The notes: generated by a model from the letters alone, not told the origin. A DNA stretch of 64,000 nt from Micromussa lordhowensis (GCA_964020085.1 OZ026604.1:4439467-4503466), one strand, 5' to 3'. Positions 42,194 to 53,238 are shown, counted from the first letter of the stretch. A program made the numbers and translations.

Positions 42194-42688
42194 TCAGATA
42201 CTGAATTGATCACATGCCTTTCTATTAATGGTAATGATCAGCTTTTCGATTGGAGACATGGTTGCCTGCACAAGTGCACCACTTGACACAATGAAGCGTT
42301 TCCTTGACATTTTCAGCACTGATTTCAATTTTATAGGAAAATTTACTGCAACGCCTTGTCCTAGCTGGTTTAAATAATAATACCAAAATGGGGGAAGGCA
42401 AAGCCTACTGAAATGTTCTTTTTCATACAGTAAAGATATCCTATCCCCTGATAATTTTCCCCGACCTCTAAATAAATATCTTATGATGTCATGATCAAGC
42501 AAAATCTCAGTTGAATAAGTGGCTCTCACAGCTTCACATTTGAGAAGGCCTAAAATTGCCTCAGTGAAATTAACAGCAGCTGCCTCTAGCCTTTCGCTGC
42601 TGATCCTTGGATAAGGAAATCCCCTGTGAGATTTAGGTGAAAGAGAAACTAATTTTAAAAAATACTGATCAATTGTCATTAAGAGCAA
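42194..42688 (-). CDS. Unrecognised 164-aa frame, likely exon of the chromodomain gene
   Basis: The frame has a RISSERLEAAAVNFTEAILGLLKCEAVRATY helical part (quoted pieces shorter in the protein), a DHDIIRYLFRGRGKLS segment and KLIITINRKACDQFSI at its end. It lies just downstream of the chromodomain exons on the same strand, with a possible AG acceptor near 42690. It has no close family known to me. It could be the C-terminal exon of that gene or a separate gene. Confidence 0.4.
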   Translation of the reverse strand: MLLMTIDQYFLKLVSLSPKSHRGFPYPRISSERLEAAAVNFTEAILGLLKCEAVRATYSTEILLDHDIIRYLFRGRGKLSGDRISLLYEKEHFSRLCLPPFWYYYLNQLGQGVAVNFPIKLKSVLKMSRKRFIVSSGALVQATMSPIEKLIITINRKACDQFSI

Positions 42689-42712
42689 AGGAACTATTTA
42701 AAAAGAATTCCA

Positions 42713-43129
42713 TCATTTAATTAACCTGATCAACTCATCAGATAAGTGAGCTTCTGGTTCCCAAGAACACGTCCAAGCGGACCAGCCTTTCCACTTGACA
42801 AGGTACTCATCACCCTGTATTCGATTGAAATGAAATAAAATCATTTTATACCTATGTACATCTTAATTTTGCTTAGCGCTTCACAGTTAATATAAACGTT
42901 CAGTAAGCTTAAATGCTCACAATTACGGGGTGTAAATACCGCTTTGTATGAAATTTCTACTCACCTCAGTCGTTGATTTCCGCTTGTTTATAAGTCTCTC
43001 GACTTCATATAATTTCGCTCCGGATTTATATTTTCGTTTTGGTGGTAAACGAAGTTCCAGATCCGCAGACGAAAGATTATTTAGAGCAACATAATCTATC
43101 CGCTCGCATCTTCCCATTGACCGCGCCAT
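42713..43129 (-). CDS. Two-exon chromodomain protein
   Basis: Exon 1 (43129-42965) starts MARSMGRCERIDYVALNN and ends YEVERLINKRKSTTE before a GTGAGT donor. Exon 2 (42814-42713) begins after TACAG and continues GDEYLVKWKGWSAWTCSWEP, ending HLSDELIRLIK and TGA at 42713-42715. The junction is phase 0 and completes a canonical chromodomain with its aromatic cage residues (Y, W, W). It would bind methylated histone tails. It faces the transposase-like gene tail to tail, so it may be the second gene of the same element, or a small host gene. Confidence 0.65.
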
Positions 43130-43253
43130 GTTGTTTTAACATCTGATACAATGGAGCATGCTCTGTAGGTTTTTCAAAAACCGTGGGGCATAAAGTATCG
43201 CGTGAGCGAAATGACTCAGATTTCTGGTAATGCTTTTTAAACCCGCTCCTATC

Positions 43254-43257
<4 letters not shown>

Positions 43258-43286
<29 letters not shown>

Positions 43287-43927
43287 CTCCAGTGCGCACG
43301 CTATTCATTGGTCACGCACGTGCCACGTCATTTTCAAGCGCGCGCACGGAGTCCAAAACTCAACAAAATATAGAGCTGATGACCTTTGCGTTAACTTTGT
43401 ATGCGAATATTTTTGTTGGATACTCGGTGACCCCCACTTTTTTTCCAGCAGATCAATTCCTTTTCTGATTCTTTCCATTATACTAAAAAACAAAAAAATC
43501 TGAGCGTGGGAAGTTTTAATTATTTCTCATATACTACTCAGATAGGGTCGATTTGGTACACCTATTACAGGTGTGCGTGACTTGTATTTTGTGCGTGAAG
43601 TTGTATTTTTTAAGGCTAATTCTAGCTGATTTTATGACATATGTAGCAAAGATCTATCATATAGGCCTATATATGCTGCGTTAAAGACACATAACTTAGA
43701 TATGATTCTTCAACTTAAACATATGCCGATAGTAATGAATCCGGCGAGAATCGCCTCGAATGACTGGAAATCCTAGAAATGCTATGGTCTGTGATACGCC
43801 TTATCTTCAAAACAAGTTCGGTGACCCCCGATTTTTTTTACGTTTTTAATCTAATCTTATCATTTTCTACCTACAGTCAAAGTTTTAAAAAAATCTGTGC
43901 GTGGGAAGTTTTTGGGCGCGAACATCC
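43258..43927. mobile_element. TTAA-flanked MITE, 670 bp
   Basis: TTAA at 43254-43257 and 43928-43931 flank ends GGACGTTCGCGCCCA and its near complement TGGGCGCGAACATCC. Internal blocks TCGGTGACCCCC and AAAAAAATCTG(T/A)GCGTGGGAAG each occur twice, once centrally and once near the right end. The former also appears in the 62218 element. The TTAA target points to the piggyBac group. Confidence 0.85.
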
Positions 43928-44040
43928 TTAAGACGTAACAAAACCTACTAGTTTTGAACAAGCCGCAACAAAACTGAAATCTGATTGGAATCCATTTTTA
44001 AGTGTTTTGTTAAGGTTGTAGTAAATTGATTTCTTTTTAA

Positions 44041-44310
44041 TTTACACAGTTATGGAATCCTGAGGCCGATTTAAAACAATGCAAGCAAAAACGCCTGGTC
44101 TGCAAGTTGACAGCAAAAAACGATATAGATAGGGTGTTGCCTTTTGCAGAATATTTTGTATCGCCATTGTGGCCTTATGGGCGAGTGATAAGAAATTCAT
44201 CAGGATTTCATGGCGAGTGTCGGTTGTTACTAGTGTATTTAGGGCAAAATGTAAATGAAGCAACTGAAACCATGAAATCGTTACGATACCAATATATGTA
44301 TTGTTTTTAA
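44041..44310 (+). CDS. Unrecognised last-exon-like coding segment
   Basis: After the acceptor-like TTTACACAG at about 44050, an open frame reads LWNPEADLKQCKQKRLVCKL, then DIDRVLPFAEYFVSPLWPYG, and stops at TAA near 44310, with AATAAA at 44318-44323 as a poly(A) signal. It looks like a real terminal exon but I do not recognise it and find no upstream exon nearby (a MITE lies between). Confidence 0.4.
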   Translation, partial: FTQLWNPEADLKQCKQKRLVCKLTAKNDIDRVLPFAEYFVSPLWPYGRVIRNSSGFHGECRLLLVYLGQNVNEATETMKSLRYQYMYCF

Positions 44311-44323
44311 TCTTGTAATAAAC

Positions 44324-44611
44324 TTAAGTTGACATGATGTTACGAAAAGTTTGAAAGGCTTGTTCATTGTCTCTTCGTTTCCACAATCGCCACCCTTTCA
44401 TGAAAGCTTCTGTATAGTTCCCTACATTCGCCATTTGGGATAAAGCCCCATCGTCCAAAGCTAACATGCGATCTGCCACGTAATTGCGATAGTTGTCCAG
44501 CTCCTCTTTTAATAACACCAATTCAGTTTCAATGACGGCTACCACCGTTGATTCAATGAGTCTGTTAAACTTGGGTTCTTCCACCATAATAACGCTAGGG
44601 TTTCCGATCAT
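44324..44611 (-). CDS. 95-aa Polinton relic 3 protein
   Basis: The frame starts MIGNPSVIMVEEPKFNRLIE and is mostly helical (VVAVIETELVLLKEELDNYRN, MKGWRLWKRRDNEQAFQTF). It appears intact and lies on the minus side of the divergent promoter at 44640-44890. I do not recognise the family; a small accessory or virion protein is a guess. Confidence 0.5.
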   Translation of the reverse strand: MIGNPSVIMVEEPKFNRLIESTVVAVIETELVLLKEELDNYRNYVADRMLALDDGALSQMANVGNYTEAFMKGWRLWKRRDNEQAFQTFRNIMST

Positions 44612-44639
44612 GATGTCTCAAAATGATTGAAAAATTGTG

Positions 44640-44890
44640 TTGCATCACTTATAAAACATATGGGGACGCTTATACTTGATGCTGATTGGTTTCTTATGGG
44701 CAAAGATGCTCAAACTACGTGGTGATTGGATGGTTTATGCAAAGCTATTTAAATTACGTGTTGATAAAAAACAAAAACTTTGCCTTTTACTTGTTATTTT
44801 TTCAAATGCCTTGGCAAGAAAACACGGTATGCTTTAGTCTCAACTTACTTATAACAGCCTTTTAGTCTCAACTTACATATAAAACTGAAT
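44640..44890. promoter_or_regulatory. Divergent ATTGG (CCAAT)/TATA promoter of Polinton relic 3
   Basis: Inverted CCAAT boxes (GCTGATTGGTTTC at about 44682 and GGTGATTGGATGG at about 44722) lie between a TTATAAAA reading toward the minus gene (about 44650) and TATAAAACTG on the plus side (about 44878). The GATGCTGATTGG block is the complement of the CCAATCAGCATC found three times in the 10268-10470 promoter (once truncated). Confidence 0.55.
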
Positions 44891-45328
44891 ATTTATTTGC
44901 GGTTTATTTTCTAGTTCGAATTGGATGACCATACATTAATCCAGGTCCTAAACGACTTTGAGGATGACATTGCCTTAGCAGAAACCGCTGACGCCTTGGA
45001 GCGCCAAGCCGGTTTTCAAGAACAGCTGGGGGGTAGTCTCGCGGCTAAGGAACCTGGCAGATTTGAATTAACACTAAACCCCTATGTGGATCGCCTCAGT
45101 GAAGGGTTGGGAGTACGTGAACGTCACTTCACCGCCAATCTAAGACAGCACGGACAATTTATTGAACATCAAAATTTAAATCAAGCCTTGAGTGAAGCTA
45201 TTTACCGCGCTTTACAAAATTTAGTTTTATGTGAAAACATTCCCGGAGGCGATTACCTGTATTTTAATTTGGCTAGTAACCGCTTAAACCACGCCTACGG
45301 CTACAGACGGTTAACCGCCCAGGAATAG
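44806..45328 (+). CDS. Two-exon Polinton relic 3 protein upstream of PolB
   Basis: A short exon 1 (ATG at 44806 to 44826, MPWQENT) ends at GTATGC; exon 2 starts at 44915 after TTTTCTAG and reads FELDDHTLIQVLNDFEDDIA to TAG at 45326-45328. The junction is phase 0. The 145-aa product has an acidic N-terminal helix (DIALAETADALERQ), a NPYVDRLSEGLGVRERHF segment and ends YGYRRLTAQE. This is a gene often seen just before polymerase in such elements, but I cannot name it. It looks intact. Confidence 0.55.
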
Positions 45329-48300
45329 ATGACTGGTAGCGATCGCGTGGATGGTATTCTGCAGCAAATGGCTCGTGTCCTTTAACTCAAATGAGAACTT
45401 TGAAATGAATGACTCCTTTCAATTGTCGTTCACCCAGGTACGCACCCCACCACGTGGTAGCGGACACAAAAGAAAAATGAAACCAGGACACAGGCACCCC
45501 GAGACTTTCAAACGGATTAAGCAAAGCGCGATTACGATCAAAAACAAAGACGAGCTATGCTGCGCCAGAGCCATTGTCACCGCCAAAGCCAAAGTCGATG
45601 AACATTCCAATTGGGAAGGTTTCAAAAAAGGACGTCGTACACAGCTGCAACAGGCCAAATTGCTACATCACGAAGCTGACGTTCCATTTGGTCTTTGCGG
45701 CTATCCAGAGCTTGAAAAATTCTCGAAAGCTCCGTGGCTGTACAATTATTAGTTAGTTTTGGTCGATGAAACCCGTGGGTACAAAGTCTCCATGTTTGGC
45801 CCGCCCAGGGATAAGCAGTTAGTCCTTCTGTACAGCGGCCAACATTATGACGTCATCGCGACTCTCCCAGGATTCTTTGCCACCAGCTACTTCTGTCAAC
45901 GCTGTTTAACGCCCTATGATCATGAAGGTCAGCACACCGGTAAGAACAACCCAGACCGCTGTCCTGCTTGTATGCAAGATGTTTGCACCGATTACAGGCG
46001 TGGAGGAAAAGCTACCCAATCCTGCGGGAGCTGCCGACGTTTCTTTTATGGCGACACCTGCTTGGAGCAACACCAGACAAAGTCCTACAAGGGAACAACC
46101 GTCAGTGCTCAAAATGTCAGTGTCTGCACGCAGCGTTGCAAGTGCCGTGAGTGTAACAAGTCACTAGTTGGTTTCAAGGAGCAAAAAACACATCTTTGCG
46201 GCTATGTGGATTGCATTTCATGTAAAGAGTACGTCGAGGCTGCTACACACAAATGTTTTATTCAAGTGGCTAAGTCCCCCGAAGAACAGAAAGAGGAAAA
46301 GAAAAAGAAAAATAAGAAGAAGGCGAAAGGGGAGCAAGCGCTGGTCTAGCAACTTTAGAAGCTAATGGGGCTGGCATAGGCACAGAAGAAGACGAAGACA
46401 AACCCCCCTACATGTGTTTTTTGACATCAAGGCCACCTAACACACAAACTGTCACGTGCCAAATCTACTCATTGCTGAAACAGAACATGATGATTGCCCC
46501 GAACATTTTAGAGGCGAGCACTGTATCAAATCCTTTCTGGAACGGCTTGACACGCTGACCGAGAACGACACGCGCCCTGTGACCGTCATCGCCCATAATT
46601 TCCAGGGATATGACGGCTACTTTATCGTGGACGAGTACCATCAACAACATCGGCTCATTGAACAAGTCCGTAACGGCGGCAAGTTAATGCAAGTCACTCA
46701 CGACAGGATTCGCTTCATTGACTCACTCTCCTTCTTCCAGATGCCTTTGTGCGCGTTTCCAAAAACCTTTGGCATCACGGAGTTGAAGAAAGGTTATTTT
46801 CCGCATCTGTTTAATACCCCGGAGAATCAGGAGTACGTGGGACTTATCCTGGACATGAAGTACTATATGCCGGAAACCATGTCGGTCAGCGGTCGCAAGG
46901 CCTTTGAAACATGGCATGCCGAACAAGTCTCAAAGCAAGTGGAGTTTGATTTCGATGAAGAGCTCGTGGCTTACTGTGAGTCCGATGTTAAGCTCCTGAA
47001 AGCGGGTTGCCTCAAGTTCAAACAACTCTTCGAGGAAAAATCAAAGTCTAACCCTTTCGACAGAATGACTATTGCTTCCGCTTGTAATCAGGATCTTCGC
47101 CAGAATAGAATGACGCCTAACACCATCGCCTCGGAACCCTTACATGGCTGGCGTATGAAAACCAATCACTCTAAAGTTGCCCTCGAATGGCTTCACTAGC
47201 AAAATTCTCAGCTTGAGTCTTCCATTCAACACGCGAGGACCGAGGGAGAATACCACATACCAAACAGCAACTACACGGTGGACGGCTATGACCGAGACAC
47301 CAACACTGTCTATGAATTTTAGGGCTGTTTCTGGCACGGTTGTCCCAGCTGCTATCCTAACCGCACAGAGCCCCATTCATGACTTGAAGACCGCTGTGCT
47401 GGTGATGTGTACCGCTGCACGCAAAAGAAACTAAACGATCTGAAAGGGTGAGGCTACAAAGTGGTTGAAATCTGGGGATGTCTGTGGCAACGCATGAAAC
47501 AAGAAAACAAAGAGATCGCAACATTTGTGGATCAGCTCAACATCGTGGAACCTATGAACCCCCGCGATGCATTCTGTGGTGGACGCACTAATGCCGTGAA
47601 GCTGTATCATCAAGCCGAGGCTGACAAGGACATTGATTATTACGATTACACCTCCCTCTATCCGTACGTGAATAAGAACGGCGAGTATCCTCTAGGTCAT
47701 CCTCTAGATCATTTTCCAGCCAGGTCACACTGACATCTCACGCTACTTTGGTATTGCCCAATGTACTGTGCTGCCACCGTACGAGCTCTACCATCCAGTA
47801 TTGCCGCTTCGAAAAAACGACAAGCTCACCTTTCCTCTCTGCCAAAGCTGCGTCGAGGAAGAAATGCAAAAACCGATGTTGGAACGAGTCATGTGTGTCA
47901 TCATACAGTCCAAGAGCGCCAAATCCTCGGAACCTGGTGTATGCCTGAACTCAACAAAGCGGTGGAAAAAGGCTATAAAATTCTACAAATCCACAAAGTC
48001 TGGCACTTCCCTGAAAAACAGACCCGTTTGTTTGCTGATTATGTCAACACCTGGCTGAAAATTAAAGAAGAAGCGAGCGGTTGGCCAGAACATGTTGGTG
48101 AGAATTCAGCAAAGCAACAGCAATATATCGCCGATTACTATGCCAAAGAAAAGATACAACTCGAGCCTGCGAAGATCCAGAAAAATCCTGGTCTACGCAC
48201 GCTGGCCAAAATGATGTTGAATTCCATGTGGGGAAATTCGGGCAGAAACCCAACAAAACACAAGTCAAAGAATTCACAGATCCTGTGGCCTTCAGTCAAT

Positions 48301-48986
48301 TCCATGAAAGCGACAAGCACAACATTCGCTATGTCAGTGTACTGAACGAACAACGTGTGGAAATTCACTATAAACATCAGCTCGAAGATGATCCAATCTC
48401 CCCAAATCTAAACATCTTTGTGGCCTGTTTCACAACCTGTTGGGCTTGACTACGCCTCTATGAAGCCCTGGACCTCCTTCAGGAGCGGGTGTTGTACTTC
48501 GACACCGACAGCGTGGTTTTCACAAGTTTGCCAGGACAAGTCAAACCGCAGCTGGGGAATTATCTCGGAGACTTCAAAGATGAGCTAAGTGAGGGTGATC
48601 ATATTGACGAGTTTGCTTCAGGCAGTCCGAAAAACTACGGCTACCTAACAAAGAAGGGCAAGCAAGAATGTAAAGTCCGAGGTATTCCCCTAAACAGCGA
48701 AGACTCAAAGCAATTGAATTTCCCTGTGCTGCATCAAAACGTGTTGGACGACATCCTTAAACCGTTGGAGACTGGGGCGAGACAAACCATTGTGATAAAG
48801 CCTTACCATATTGTACGCAACAGCAAAGCATACAGTATTGAAACAGTCCCGCAAACCAAGAAATATCAATTGGGTTTTAGCAAACGGGTGGTGGACCCCG
48901 AGACATTTATGAACTTTCAATACGGGTACCGAGCTGCCTTAAACGACCACGACATGGACAATGTGAACCTGTTAATGGAATTGTAA
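45329..48986 (+). pseudogene. Polinton protein-primed type B DNA polymerase, heavily decayed
   Basis: The N-terminal region (PPRGSGHKRKMKPGHRHP and a Cys-rich zinc region with CQRCLTPYDHEGQH, CGSCRRFFYGDTC) is followed by exonuclease motifs: Exo I reads FFDIKAT where the family has DIE, so the catalytic Glu is Lys; Exo II AHNFQGYDGYF and Exo III YCESDVKLL are intact. Polymerase motif A (YDYTSLYPYVNK), motif B (KMMLNSMWGN) and motif C (YFDTDSVVF) are all visible. In-frame stops lie at 45750, 46347, 47197, about 47320, 47380 and 47447, and frameshifts near 46420, 47715, 47900, 48230 and 48450. It would replicate the linear viral genome using a terminal protein. Confidence 0.9.
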
Positions 48987-49425
48987 ATAGTTTTCACTTT
49001 AATTTTTTCTTGTTGGAAATATTTTTCACCGTTTTTTCTCAATAAAACATGTTTAAGAGTAAAACGGCGTGTTTGTCACTGCGCATGCGTGATGTACTAT
49101 TTCGGTTACAGGGGACAGAATACCATGTCCCACATGGGGTTGGGGACTTTTCGTGACCAATATATGAGTCATTTCCCTTACCAAGATAGTAACTAGGGTT
49201 ACTCAAGGTAACCTACCTCCCTTTGATGTTGTTAAGGAGATATGGTAATGAGGCGATGACGTCACCTATGGGTCAGGAAAAATGGGAAGTGAAAATGAAA
49301 AATGGGAAATGACAATGAAAACATGGGAAAATGGAAAAATGGGAAATCAGCCCTAGTCGAGTGCATACCACTACTGTCAGACGATGAAGAACAAAGTGCT
49401 ACTCTGAATGAAGGAAGGACATTTT
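48987..49425. other. Non-coding spacer before the DIRS-like element
   Basis: No gene is supported. A repeated 'aaaatgggaaatgacaatgaaaa' stretch lies at 49280-49345. An AATAAA signal at 49042 could serve the polymerase gene. Confidence 0.5.
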
Positions 49426-50788
49426 AGTCCAGCGTAACAAGCATATAAAACTCGCAGAGAAATACGGTCGAGAATCCGTCGACTGCTATGTGGAGGAGCC
49501 ATTAGCCAGTGATTCAGACGACGACAAGAAAATACGTCGCGGTATTAAAGAAAGCAAAGCCATGAAGGAAGAAAAACGAAAAAGCGCACGAACTGTTGTT
49601 AAACCACAATCAGTGCAATCTAGATTAGGCTCCCCAGTGTCGTCTCCAAGGAATTTGAACGATGTCAGTTTTCGCCAAAACTTATCAAAGCGCCCAGAGG
49701 TCCCCTCTAGTTTGGATGCCACATGTTTTCGTTGTGGTCGAAGAGGACACATCGCCCGTGTGTCACCAACTAGCAAGGACGACTGCTTGAACAGTTTAGT
49801 TAGCAATGTAAATAACATTGATATTTTAGACAAGGAATTTGAGTTATCTGATTTTGTTTATGCCATGCCTAAACAGCCTAGTTCGGGTGTCAAAGCCCGC
49901 CTAAAAGAAAACATGGTCTTCTGGGAAAAGATTAAAGCGTCTAGTTGGGTTTTGAGAGTTATCCGTGAGGGATATGCTCTACCCTTTGTTGAGACTCCTG
50001 AGAAACGCCTGCACAAGAACCATAGATCTGCAGTTATATGTGAAGACTTTGTGGAATCTGAAATAACAAATCTGTTAAAATCTGGTTGCATTAAGGAAGT
50101 GTTAAGTGACAATGTTTACATTGTGTCTCCTTTGAGTGTAGCTTCCAATAATGGAAAGAAGAGGCTGATTTTAGATTTGCGCTATCTAAATGGCTTTCTT
50201 AGAGTACAGCGTTTTCAGTATGAAGACCTTAGGACTTTCCGAGATATTTTTAGCCAGGGCGACTGGTTTTTCAAGTTTGACTACAAGTCAGGTTATCATC
50301 ACGTAGACATATACCCAGAACACTGGAAGTACCTAGCCTTTTGTTGGGATACAGGACAAAGCAAGCGTTGCTTTGTATTCACGGTCCTCCCTTTCGGCTT
50401 GGCGACTGCTCCTTTCGGTTTTACTAAGATTCAAAAAGCCCTACTCAAACACTGGCGTGGCCAAGGGATACGGATTTTTACATATTTGGACGACGGGGTT
50501 GGGGGTCACTCGTCACTACAGGAGGCAAAGCGAATTTCTCAAACAGTTCAAAATGACATAGATCAAAGTGGTTTCGTATGGCACCCCGAAAAGAGCTGCT
50601 GGGACCCTACTCAATGTGACGAAGTCCTGGGGTTTATTGTAAATCTTGCTCAAGGGTATTTCCGAGTCCCCGAGAGAAGGATTACAAAGCTTAATGCCTT
50701 ACTACATAACATTACGGCCAACAATTACAAGATCACTGCTCATGATATAGCTAGATTGACAGGTACTGGCACTCGGGCCGATTGCTAG
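49426..50788 (+). pseudogene. DIRS-like gag end and reverse transcriptase
   Basis: A charged region (NKHIKLAEKYGRESVDCY, SDSDDDKKIRRGIKESK) leads to a zinc knuckle CFRCGRRGHIA whose last Cys is replaced. Reverse transcriptase motifs follow: LILDLRYLNGFL, FKFDYKSGYHHVDI, FTVLPFGLATAPFGFTK and the active site YLDDGVGGH. The frame ends early at 50786-50788, within the thumb/connection part. It would copy the element RNA. Confidence 0.85.
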
Positions 50789-50819
50789 ATTATGGACTAG
50801 GGGGCTGTCCCACAACCTA

Positions 50820-51776
50820 ATGCCCACAGCTTCATGGAGCGAAACAGTCCAACTGAGCGATGAAGCCATCAAAGAGATCAGTTTTTGGTCAAGGAGTTTT
50901 AAAGAATGCCATGGGCAGAAAATCTGGTTGTCTGACCCCCAGCCTCAGATTCTGTCATACTCGGATGCTAGCGATAGTGGCTGGGGAGGTTATTGTGTAA
51001 GGCCAGGTTGCTATGGGAACTTGGACCCCAGACGAAGCTATCCAGAGCTCCACATGGAGGGAACTTCGGGGAACTCTTATGGTGCTTTCATCCTTTGCCC
51101 CACAGCTTCAAGGTAAAGAAGTTAGGCATCGTACAGACAACAAGAATGTCGAGTCAGTCCTGCAGATCGGCATGAAGTACTAGCTATTTTTAAACTGTGT
51201 CAAAAGTGGGCTATACGACTATATCCAGAATGGGTCCCACGTGAATTAACTAAAGAGGCTGACTATCTGTCACGCCAGACGGACGAGGACGATTACATGT
51301 TAAACCCAACATATTTTGCTGCCTTGGACATCTTATGGGGCCCCTACATGGTCGATAGATTCTCGTCCTACAAGACCCGGCAAATACCTCGTTTTTGCAG
51401 CAGATGGCTAAACCCATGCACAGAGGCAGTGGATGCATTTACTGTGAGCTGGAGAGGAGAAAACAACTGGGTTTTTCCTCCTCCATTCTTAATACCAAAA
51501 GTGATATCCCACATGCGCAACAACCATGAAGATGGCACTGTCATTGTCCCACTGTGGACATCTGCTCCATGGTGGCCTCTTCTTATACTAGATGGGCATC
51601 CACCCATGCCTTGGATTGTAGACTGGTTAGACATTCCACTGAGTGACAACACTTTCATCCCAGCAGTGGCACATGCATCCCTGTTCGGAATAGGCACACC
51701 TTCATACAGAGTCCTTGCCCTGAAGGTGCGTTTCAGTCATCCACGCGAGGAGGATGTCACAAAACCATTTATATAG
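50820..51776 (+). pseudogene. DIRS-like RNase H and linker region
   Basis: QILSYSDASDSGWGGYC carries the first RNase H Asp. A frameshift near 51040-51110 and a stop at about 51180 follow, after which EWVPRELTKEADYLSRQTDE marks the RNase H end. The remaining frame (from 51297) has RFCSRWLNPCTEAVDAF and WWPLLILDGHPPMPW, the segment that joins RNase H to the recombinase in this group. It removes the RNA strand during reverse transcription. Confidence 0.75.
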
Positions 51777-51799
51777 AACATGGCGACTCGTCTAGCAAG

Positions 51800-52040
51800 T
51801 GACTGATATGCCTGTGAGAGGCAATACACAGCTTGCAAGAGGCATGACACCTGTGAGAGATACACCACCCATGAGGGGTACAACACCTGTTAGAGGTACG
51901 AAAGTGCAACACCTACGAGAGGTTCGCAATAGACCTGTAAGAGGCCTTGACACCTGCGAGAGGTTGTCATGTTTTGTCAGCTGTATCATGTCGCAGAGGT
52001 ACCAGCCTGTTAGAGGCATGCAACCTGTGAGAGATCTGTG
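51800..52040 (+). repeat. Degenerate ~18-bp minisatellite (CCTGTGAGAGG)
   Basis: Words such as CACCTGTGAGAGGTA and CCTGTTAGAGGTA recur about every 15-20 bp. The plus frame reads as imperfect TPVRG repeats. It sits between the RNase H and recombinase parts. It is a repeat, not a supported gene. Confidence 0.7.
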
Positions 52041-52194
52041 CAACATACTGCACCAGAGAGAGAGTTAATATTGTTGTAAGTCTATAGACCAAAACACTAT
52101 CTATAAGATCAGGTAACATGCAATGAGATAGCAGGAATGTATGTGTTATGACTCCTAGCTAACTGATACCTATCTTGCTCTAGGCCGATCAACG

Positions 52195-53188
52195 AAAAGC
52201 AGAACACTAAAATACTGCATGACCCTGAGTTGGCTGCACTTGCCTCAGACATTCCTAAGATTATACTACAAGACAGAGCCCCAAACACAGTGAAGAAATA
52301 TGCAGATACTTTCCAGAGATGGAATTCTTGGGCAAAGAGCAAAGGGCTGCAAGCCCTCCCAGCTACGGGACACGAACTGGCATTATACTTAGCATTCCTC
52401 ATAAAGAGTGCAAAATCAATGGCTACAATCTACAATGCTGTGTACGAGATAGCATGGGCCCATCAAAAAATGTCCATGGCTTCCCCAACTGAGCACCCAA
52501 TCGTCAAACAGATAATGGAGGCCTCAAAGAGAATTATCGGAACCAAACCTAAAAACCCAGAGCGGCCACTGGAGCTTGAACACATAAAGACCATCATTGG
52601 CAAATTGGGAAGTGGCGACCAAAGCAACTTACAGACGTGTCTCGTGGTATTGGGCTTCAGTGGTTTCCTACGCTGGGACGATTTATCGAGGCTCAGGAGG
52701 AAAGAGTTGGAATTCGAGCGAGAGTATATGAGTGTTTCTGGAAAGAAGGAAAAATGATCAATACCAAGAGGGTTCCTGGATTTTAATTGCAAGGACGTCA
52801 AACCCTACCTGTTCAGTACAACTACTGGAAAAGTTCCTGCGGAAAGGGGGACACAGCCCGAGCGATTTCGTTTTCAGAAAGATTTCGGGCACTCCAAATG
52901 GCACGAGTCTCAGGAGAAAAAATGACCTACTCTAGAGCACGAGAACTGTTTTCTAAGCAACTGAAAGAGATTGGGTTAGATCCATCACTCTATGGCCTGC
53001 ATAGCCTTCGATCAGGAGGGACAACTGAAGCAGCTGCATGGGGTACACCAGAGCGACTCATCCACAGGCATGGTGGCTGGCAGTCAGAGGTCTCAATGCA
53101 TATGTACATACAGGAAACTAAAAAATGCACTTTAAGAGTATCAAAAAGTCTCGGACTTTCAACAGTGGTTGGTCTTGGGTCTGTTTAA
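52195..53188 (+). pseudogene. DIRS-like tyrosine recombinase, one frameshift
   Basis: The N-terminal SAM-like part has APNTVKKYADTFQRWNSWA. The catalytic part shows the first Arg in GFSGFLRWDDLSRL, then after a frameshift near 52750-52790 GLHSLRSGGTTEAAAWG (His and second Arg), HRHGGWQSE and the nucleophile Tyr in MYIQETKK. All five catalytic positions are present, so apart from the shift it looks young. It inserts the circular cDNA. Confidence 0.85.
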
Positions 53189-53238
53189 TTTTAAATTGAT
53201 AAGATTAAGCGAACAATGCAACGCCTATGCTTTATCAT

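Larger units (their letters stand above)
49426..53188 (+). mobile_element. DIRS-like tyrosine-recombinase retrotransposon
   Basis: The order gag-like zinc knuckle, reverse transcriptase, RNase H, then tyrosine recombinase on one strand is diagnostic of DIRS-group elements, which integrate by recombinase rather than a DDE integrase. All coding parts have stops or frameshifts. I could not delimit the ends: neither inverted terminal repeats nor split direct repeats were established, except the 36-bp repeat at 53239, which may belong to its 3' end. Confidence 0.8.

Noticed and set aside
51799..52068. 89-aa frame with TPVRG repeats
   Set aside because: It follows an imperfect ~18-bp minisatellite between retrotransposon domains; no independent coding signal.
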